The translations under genes were made by a program, and so were the position numbers. From NCBI RefSeq assembly GCF_010015445.1, contig NC_053115.1:1015558-1079557 (forward strand): a stretch of 64,000 nt of DNA, in the 5' to 3' direction. The notes under the pieces are model-generated. The model was given only the letters and a program-made list of their open reading frames with translations, did no database searches and had not been told where the DNA came from. The stretch is from Perca fluviatilis (Eukaryota; Chordata; Actinopteri; Perciformes; Percidae). Below, piece after piece: positions 57,090 to 64,000 of the stretch. Within the stretch, counting starts at the first letter, position 1. The number at the start of each line of letters is the position of its first letter.

Positions 57090-57727
57090 TTCAGCCTCAT
57101 TAGCTGTAATGACATCAGGTAAAGGGCTGGGGTGCACTGACAAACTCCTGAACATGAGATGGAGTGTGCATGAGACAAAGAAGGGAGGGCAGGCTGTTAG
57201 TGGTCCCAGCTGCTTCTAATTCAGCTGCTAACCGCTGCACATGTGCAGCCTCCACCCTGCACCTGCCTTCAAACAGCTGCCAAGGTCATTACTGATATAA
57301 AAACTAAACTAAACCTATAGCAACATCTACAACATGGTATGAAGAAGTGGTCTAGTAAATTATTATGAACAGTGGCTTTAGTGAAAAGCTAAAACAATAG
57401 TTGTCGTCACAACAGTTGGTCTGTGGAGGCTAAATGTTGATAATTTGAGTAAATTTAAAGTTTTTGTTCCTTCTTCACTCTTCTTTCACTTCCTTTCTTT
57501 TTCTCTTGCTTATAAATCAATTTAACAGAATGTTTTAGTTCATAGAACATACAACAACAATGAACAGACAGATAATTTATATTTTCTGGACATTTAACCA
57601 CACCCATTCCTTACTCTACAAATAATTCATTTAGAAAAACCGTTATTTTATATTTCAAACCAACGTCTTTCTTTGTCTTTAACATTACTTACTAAAAACA
57701 CCGACCTGTCCAGGATCAAAAAATAAA

Positions 57728-57745
57728 CACCCCCCCACACACAAA

Positions 57746-57778
<33 letters not shown>

Positions 57779-57784
57779 TACACC

Positions 57785-57815
<31 letters not shown>

Positions 57816-57829
57816 ACACACACACACAT
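57728..57829. repeat. CA runs around a poly-C tract
   Basis: (CA)n, then ~19 C residues at 57,783-57,801, then (CA)n. Confidence 0.95.
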
Positions 57830-58969
57830 TCAATCTAATCTCTACACTTAACCTCCTATTATATCATCACATATATCAGTAAAACTGTTTTTTGTTATCG
57901 TTACTGTTATTGTTTGTCTGTCTTATGTCCGTCTTACACATTTTCAGTATATATAGTATATACTCTTTTCTTTTTGTCGTGTTATTTCACCAATAAAAAA
58001 GAAGTAAAAATGTCTGAGGGCTAAAATGTTTTTTTTATTTATTGTTTTTGTGTATATGTAATGTAACATCAAAAACTGCACTTATAATCTTTCATGCAAT
58101 TTAGAATCATTAACAATTAAATAATTTAGTTTTCCATTTTGTGATAAAATGTTATCTACTACTAAAGTTTTAGTTGGTGGAGTTTTGAAGTTCAATTTGT
58201 AGGAGTACATTTTTCTCAACGGCTCCACATGTTGTGCAACATCAGCAGTTCGCCCCCCATGGACAAGACTTGACAGATCACAAAACACTCCCCATACTGC
58301 TGCATCTCTGGCAAAGAAAACAGTCAGTAAACCCCAGATGGAGGTGTAAACTTCCATGATGGTGATCTTATTTTTGTTTTTGCTTCTGAGGACAGTCCAG
58401 GATAACAAATATCTGCTTACTAGAAATGAACATCATCTATCCTGTCAGCCTTGTCTGCACACAATCCTAGATTGTAAAACAGTAAACCAATGAGGCCTTA
58501 ACAGCAGCTGTTATGGCAACACAGAACCAAATCTGTCACTTTTGTTGGAGCGGTTTGCATATCTATACTGTACATGTAGATCATATGCCTCACCATGGCA
58601 ATTACAAATTATATGATGGGTCTCTGTTTATAAGTCAGTGCTGCAAACCTGAAAAATTATATGAATGATGAATGACTTTTATGGTGCACACACATAATGC
58701 CTGATGTCCATGGTTGTAGCCTTCCTTCGATTCACATGCACTATAAAGAAGCTTTTAGTGCAGCATTTGTGTGAATAAGTAATTGTTTTTGTTGAAACTT
58801 TATGCATAAGAATATCTGTAACTTTCAGGTTTTTCAGGTTTCAGAGTTGCACCGTGCACTTTTTGGAACACAAGAGTGCAGAATATGCCATCAGGATGTT
58901 TAAATGATGCACTACAAATCTCTATCATCGAGTTAGGTCGAGTCGAGTATATAGGTTTACTGCCAGAGG
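57830..58969. other. Unannotated interval; one motif-less ORF
   Basis: A minus-strand frame at 58,082-58,408 (108 codons, for example FFARDAAVWGVFCDLSSL) has protein-like composition, but I recognise no family and see no splice or promoter context. It could be chance or an old exon. Confidence 0.3.
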
Positions 58970-59120
58970 TGTCAAAAGTATTCACATTCATTACTCAAGT
59001 AGAAGTATAGATACTAGGGTTTGAAAAAAAATCTGTAGAAGTTGAAGTATCAAGTCAAGCTTTTTACTCAAGTAAAAGTGTAAAAGTACTGGATTCAAAA
59101 CTACTTAAAGTATAAAAGTA
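58970..59120. repeat. Dispersed repeat fragment (cagaggtgtcaaaagta)
   Basis: cagaggtgtcaaaagtattc followed by several acttaaagta/ctcaagtaaaagt phrases; a familiar fish DNA-element end. No partner end found. 59,121-59,475 has nothing recognised. Confidence 0.45.
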
Positions 59121-59475
59121 AAAGTAATGTAAGGGGAAAAAAATGCCATTAAGGACAAAAGCTTAGGCCGCTCCACAGGGGCCTATAGTGCACTATCCCA
59201 CCTCCACAAAAAAAGTAGCATCTTATTCAGTTGTATTTGTCTACTCTGTATGTTCAAAAATATAAAACAATAAAAAGTTGATCTAAAAAAAATAGAGCAC
59301 AAGGTGACACTAAAGAACGGCTTGTGTATTGCTAAGGTCACAGGGTCAAAATTAAATGATTTATTAAAAATGTAATAACAATAACTTATAACAATGACTT
59401 ATTTCAGGCTGAGTCTGTGTTTTTCAGACAACGGCAGCTACAGTCTGGTGTTAGAATCCTCTACAGTGAAATACA

Positions 59476-60691
59476 TGTAACCCTTTCACCATAGGCTCGA
59501 AATATGAAAAAACACTTTATGCAGCAATCACAGTGTTACACCCTTGGATTACTTGATAACATGGTGAAAGAGACATCTCAGTGTATAATAAATCTGTCTA
59601 GGGTAGATAGGACTCTCGTTATGACTTTGGTAACTAATGAGAGGCTAGGGGAACAATCCTAATTTAATAACAAAACAATACTAACTTAAGGCTCAATATA
59701 TATTAATTAACCCATCTAGTTTTACAGTATAATGAGAAACAACACAGATACCATATCTCGGTTCAACTTTGTATTCACGGAATGCAGGATTCAATTCACG
59801 TTAATACAGGGAAATCACAATATGAAAATGAAATAGAAACAGATAGACCCGGGCCGTTTAGTTTTTAGTATTTTTGTACCTGAGTGCACTTTTTGTTTTA
59901 GTTCGTTCTTTTAGCAAGCTTGCATTAAATTTCGTTGGCGCGCTTAAAGTTGGAGCTCAGGATTAAAAGAAGAGCGAGGCCACCAGTAGGCCTACCTCTG
60001 TAGAGCGAGAACAGTTCCTACCGCGTCCTCTCTCCAGACCGTTTCAGTTCGCACAGAAGCGATGAGCAGCAGAACCTCCGTAGTAACACCTCCGCGTCGA
60101 ACTCCGAAACCTTTCCCGACCACAGTCTCCGCTCCGGTCCGTGCCGGCGAAGAAGGCGGCCGTCGTCTCTCCGGCGATGGTGGCGTGTTAGCTAAGCTGG
60201 CTAGCTGCTTCAGTCCGATGAAACCACACTTGGCCAGCAGTAAACAGTGCCGACTCACACTCGTAGAGCGATAAAGGAAACAGTTCGCAGTCTTATGTAT
60301 TTAAAATGCACATTAAAACGCTAGGCTATACGTTTTGTCTCTCACTATGTACTCAACTCTGCTCTACTCTACACCCTCGTGTTTCTCCTTTTCCTCTCCT
60401 CCTTCCTTTTTTTCTTCTTCGCGTGATCCCCAGAGGTCAACAGGAAATCAAACTCAGGTCATCTCTAAAGTAAATAATTAAGTTATTTTTTCTTTTACTA
60501 AACAAGCATTAACACATCAAGTAAAATATTACCTGCAAATAACTTTATGAACAGAATAAAACTTATTGATTTCAATAAATGTAGCCTAATGCACATTAAC
60601 ATAAACCAAAGAAAGGTTATGCATATCAATAACCCACATATTTAAGAACAGAGAAAAATACAAAATAACTGATGTGAATCAGGTTATTACA
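59476..60691 (-). repeat. Candidate 3' LTR of the Gypsy element
   Basis: On the minus strand it would open TGTAATAACC at 60,691, just after a purine-rich ggtgaggggtgag (60,692-60,704) that could serve as polypurine tract, and close GGTTACA at 59,476. It includes a CpG-rich block (60,000-60,260). The left boundary is a guess from the TG...CA rule; the 5' LTR is outside the window, so it cannot be confirmed. Confidence 0.4.
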
Positions 60692-60847
60692 CTCACCCCT
60701 CACCAATATAAGACATGACCCTCATGACTTAGTGCTTTTATAAAAACATAAGCAAACATGGCACAACATAAATTGTGAGGGTTTTTTTTGTTGTTTTTTT
60801 TGTTGTTTTTTTTTCGGTTCTTTTTTGAATAAAGCTAGCACCTATGA

Positions 60848-62359
60848 CTAGGTTATAACAGGGGAACCTATCCACTTATAAAGGCAAGAGACATATCTCA
60901 CAGAGTGAGCTGCTAAGATGCTTGGATGTCCTGGTGTGTCATATGTTAATCGAAAAGGAGCTCTTCTGGCTCTTTGAGTTCGTCTGGTCTCAGTTTCAGT
61001 TTCTGCGTCTTCTTGAAGGGAGTGATTCTCTACATCCAAGGTTTCATCTCTTTGGATTGTTTCTTGTGTCTCTATTGTTTCTGTTAGCTCAGCTTCTCCT
61101 TTTGTCTCAATAGACTCTGGTCCATTTTCTCCTTCATCCGTTTCCACAATATCTTGCATCACTCCTGACTGTATCACCTCTGGTTGTCCAGTCATTTTAT
61201 TCAATACAAGATCCAAATCCAGGCTAAATGGTTCTGACATTTCTTCATCCACTCTATTCCCGGGGATTCTGACAGGTAAGTCATACCACATCCCAAGCTC
61301 TTCATTTTCTGAGTCTGTGTACTCTTTTTCATCACAATCGTCTGGTTTCACTTCTCCTTCCCCAGATTTGTTGTCTGGTGTTTGCTGTGACATTTTGCCA
61401 TCTTCTGGTATATCTTTGTGACGTGTCTTCCTTCTCCTTCGGAGGACTCTCCTACTAGGCGTAGGATCAGCAACAGGAACTGGGTCCAGACGCACTGTCT
61501 GTCCTAGAGGCAGAAGGTGATTTCGATGGAGAACTTTGACGGGTCCGCTACTATCTTCTGGTCTCACCCGGAACACTGGTAAGTTTGGCATCTGACTTTC
61601 CACTACATAAGGAGTTGAAGCCCAGCGATCTGCCAGTTTATGCTTTCCCTGTAATCCCAGATTCCTTATCAAAACTCTGTCTCCAGGCAATAGCTGCGAG
61701 TAACGTATCTTCTGGTCATACCTCCGCTTATTGCCTTCATTCTGCTTGGCGGCAGTGGATTCTGCGAGTTCATATGCAGCTTTCAAGTCCTTCCTCATAT
61801 CTGTCACATACTTGAGGTAGGTTTCTTGTTGTGTGCCGTCGCTGGATGTTCCAAAACACAAATCCACAGGCAATCTCGCCTCACGTCCAAACATTAGGTA
61901 ATAGGGCGAAAACCCAGTGGCCTCATTTGGAGTGCAATTGTAGGCGTGGACAAGGTGGCCAATGTGCTGACTCCACTTTTTCTTACCGTTTGGCTCCAGG
62001 GTCCCCAGCATGTTTAACAGTGTCCTATTAAATCTCTCAGGCTGCGGATCCCCTTGAGGATGATAGGGCGTAGTTCTTGATTTCTCAACCCCAAGTGTAC
62101 TCAGTAACTGATGAATAAGACGACTCTCAAAATCCCGTCCTTGATCACTGTGCATCCTCTTTGGCAATCCATAATGGACAAAGTATTTCTCCATTAACAC
62201 TTTAGCCACCGTAGAGGATTTTTGGTCCCTTGTTGGAAGCGGCCCGAGCATAGCGGGTATAGTGATCAGTAATGACCAGGACATGTTCTGTATTTCTCGA
62301 GTCCGGTTCGATGGACAAAAATCCATACACACAAGGTCTAAAGGTCCATCACTTTGCAT
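60848..62359 (-). pseudogene. Gypsy integrase plus C-terminal tail
   Basis: Integrates the cDNA. The frame contains the catalytic triad: D13 (LVCMDF), D72 (MHSDQGRDF) and E108 (PERFNRTL), with the expected 35 residues between the last two. Residues ~15-41 are read in a wrong frame because of a one-base loss near 62,315 and a compensating change near 62,240. After the core come a GPY/F-like region (GDRVLIRNLGLQGKHKL, then YVV and LHRNHLLPLG, ~residues 225-290) and an acidic, Glu/Thr-rich tail of about 200 residues with many REs and TEs. I see no chromodomain. Confidence 0.85.
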
Positions 62360-62459
62360 ATGAGCCGGGCGAAACTTTCTTGGGTAGAGTCTTTCTCTTT
62401 ATGCGCAACCGCACACAGGATTTGCAGTAATCCTCGACATCAGACTTCATCCGTGGCCA

Positions 62460-63704
62460 CTAAAATCTATCTTTAATTAGCCCGTATGTTTTGTCTAGGC
62501 CCAAATGACCGGAGTCATCATGCAGTGATTTCATCACCATCTTCCTGTACTTTTCTGGCAAGACCAGCTGAAAACGGCAGTGTTTGCCAGGTGGACTGGT
62601 GATGCGATACATGACTCCTTCTTTTAGCTTTAACCGATCCCACTCTCTCAGAAGCAGAGGGCAAAATGGATGCCTTGTCTTATCCACGTGCGTTGCATCT
62701 CCACTGCTGAGAGCTGAACATACTTCGCCAAGGCCAGGATCTTCTTGTTGAGCATTTGATAGCTCTGTAGGACTTAACAGAGGCATCCCCTTGACACTCA
62801 GGGTAGAAATATTGCAGTAGGCTTGTGGGATGGCATGTATAGAGAGTCCCAGGTGGTCAACTGCTCTATCAGGACATTGGTTTTTCTGTTTAGTCACCAC
62901 AGACATCTGGCACATGGCTCTCACACCGGTTGCAGGTACATCTTTCCACTCCTGTCCGTGGGTTGGTGTGGGGTGTGGGCGACGAGATAGAGCGTCTGCA
63001 TCAATGTTTTGAGCACCTGATCTGTACTTGAGACTGAAGTCGTAAGTGGACAATGCGGCAAGCCAGCGGTGACCCGTAGCATCTAACTTGGCAGACGTCA
63101 ACACGTAGGTTAACGGGTTGTTATCCGTTCTCACTTCAAACGTTGTCCCGTACAGGTAATCATGCAATTTGTCCACCACCGCCCACTTCAAGGCCAAAAG
63201 CTCTAGTTTATGGGCCGGGTAATGTCTCTCAGATGGGGAAAGGCTTCGACTAACGAAGGCGACTGGTCTTAACCCTTCTCCTTGGTCCTGATACAACACG
63301 CCACCTAGACCTTCTTGGCTAGCATCCACATGCAGCACATATGGTAGTTGTGGGTTTGCGAAGGCCAACACAGGAGCTTGGGTAAGCCTCTGCTTCAGCT
63401 CCTGAAAAGCTACTTCACATTTGTCATCCCACCTACAACCAAAAGGCTCCGACAGGTTTAGGTAGGTGTTGCCCTCTTTCATCTTAGCCTTCTTGGCAGC
63501 GGGTGGGTAGCCGGACAACAGCTGGTTCAATGGATAGACCACTTTGGAGTAATCCTTCACAAAGCGTCTGTAGTATCCACAGAACCCAAGAAATGACCGC
63601 AAAGCAGTCACAGTAGTTGGTCTGGGCCAGGTGGTTACAGCTTCAGTCTTCTTTGGGTCTGTGGATACTCCATCTTGAGAGATGATATGTCCCACATAAG
63701 TCAC
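62460..63704 (-). pseudogene. Gypsy RT thumb, RNase H and zinc-binding start
   Basis: Begins in the RT connection region (TYVGHIISQDGV, then RSFLGFCGYYRRFVKDY). RNase H residues are all visible: D127 (LHVDAS), E168 (KLELLALKWAV), D194 (RTDNNPLTYV) and D235 (NIDADALSRRP). The last ~20 residues contain the two His of the integrase HHCC finger (LHDDSGHLG). An amber codon at ~62,460 replaces the aromatic residue after KDRF; the two Cys (CKSC) lie just beyond it in 62,360-62,459. The apparent Met start is internal; the real polyprotein continues upstream with a frame change near 63,740. Confidence 0.88.
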
Positions 63705-64000
63705 GGATGGTAGACAAAACTGGCATTTATCCAGTGACAGTTTGGCGCCCCTCGGTCTTTAAGGCGGTCAAGCACCTTTAACAGCCTTGCCTCGTGCTCT
63801 TCAAGGGTTGCTCCAAACACGATAAGATCATCCAAATAAACTAAGACTTCCAGCAAATTCATATCCCCAACAGTTTGTTCCATGATCCGCTGGAAAGTTG
63901 CTGGAGCCCCTGTCACTCCCTGTGGCATCCTTTCAAACTGATAGAAGCCAACTGGGCAGATGAAAGCTGTTTTCTCTTTGTCAGCTTGATCCATAGGCAC
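63701..64000 (-). pseudogene. Gypsy reverse transcriptase, partial at window edge
   Basis: Contains GFYQFERMPQGVTGAPATFQ and the catalytic YLDDLIVFG (Y55-D58 of this piece). The N-terminal fingers are outside the window. The frame changes near 63,740, after LKDRG, so this piece is separated from the RNase H frame. Confidence 0.88.

Larger units (their letters stand above)
59476..64000 (-). mobile_element. Ty3/Gypsy LTR retrotransposon, 3' part
   Basis: Reading leftward: RT, RNase H, zinc-binding plus integrase, a long tail domain, then non-coding sequence and a candidate 3' LTR. The RT-RNaseH-integrase order is Ty3/Gypsy. No envelope-like ORF follows the integrase. gag, protease and the 5' LTR lie beyond the window. 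Lesions are few: one in-frame amber, and small shifts near 62,340, 62,315, 62,240 and 63,740. It is therefore one of the youngest insertions here. Confidence 0.85.

Noticed and set aside
1..64000. An intact host protein-coding gene
   Set aside because: Every frame above ~150 codons that I could identify belongs to a mobile element, and the rest lack motifs or splice context. Small exons of a long gene cannot be excluded without transcripts.

Overview
The window looks like intergenic or intronic DNA from a ray-finned fish, probably a percomorph teleost. Three things point there. There are long (CA)n, (TG)n and (TA)n tracts. Protein remnants are typical of teleost mobile elements: L2/Maui-like and Rex-like LINEs, Tc1-like, hAT, PIF/Harbinger, piggyBac and Ty3/Gypsy. 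There is also a tRNA-derived SINE. I found no convincing intact host protein gene, no rRNA or tRNA gene and no CRISPR array. Almost every recognisable coding stretch is a decayed transposon gene.

Layout. 1-1.2 kb: 3' part of a LINE reverse transcriptase. 6.06-6.97 kb: hAT-type non-autonomous element with a perfect 8-bp target duplication. 8.98-13.32 kb: three elements nested one in another, the innermost holding a tiny two-exon Myb/SANT-like gene. 13.42-17.84 kb: Tc1-like element whose core is replaced by a broken multi-exon BED-finger gene, an unknown ORF and an L2 fragment. 18.3-19.5 kb: a second copy of the TTAA-flanked hairpin, inserted in a GGTTCTTT-rich repeat. 20.1-20.9 kb: old LINE remnant. 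22.4-26.45 kb: long L2 element. 27.9-30.8 kb: hAT-Charlie-like element split by a Harbinger element. 33.5-37.2 kb: minus-strand LINE split by a foldback element with 6-bp target duplications and a helix-turn-helix domain in both arms. 38.7-42.8 kb: hAT element (8-bp duplication) split by a piggyBac-like element (TTAA) with inverted ~352-bp repeats. 44.5-48.5 kb: repeat fragments and a SINE. 50.1-53.9 kb: one LINE inserted in another. 54-55.6 kb: Tc1-like element. 55.6-56.7 kb: hAT remnant with a BED finger. 59.5-64 kb: minus-strand Ty3/Gypsy element running off the right edge.

The genes do not form a pathway. What unites the window is stratigraphy: many insertions can be ordered in time because one splits another and the target duplication is still readable. 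Four insertions share an unusual long-inverted-arm (foldback) design, and any read-through transcript would fold into long double-stranded RNA. The best candidates for something undescribed are the 10,475-12,934 element with its spliced mini-gene, the 34,073-35,924 foldback element, and the small multi-exon gene inside the Tc1 shell at 13.9-15.2 kb. Family names come from remembered protein motifs; no database search was run.
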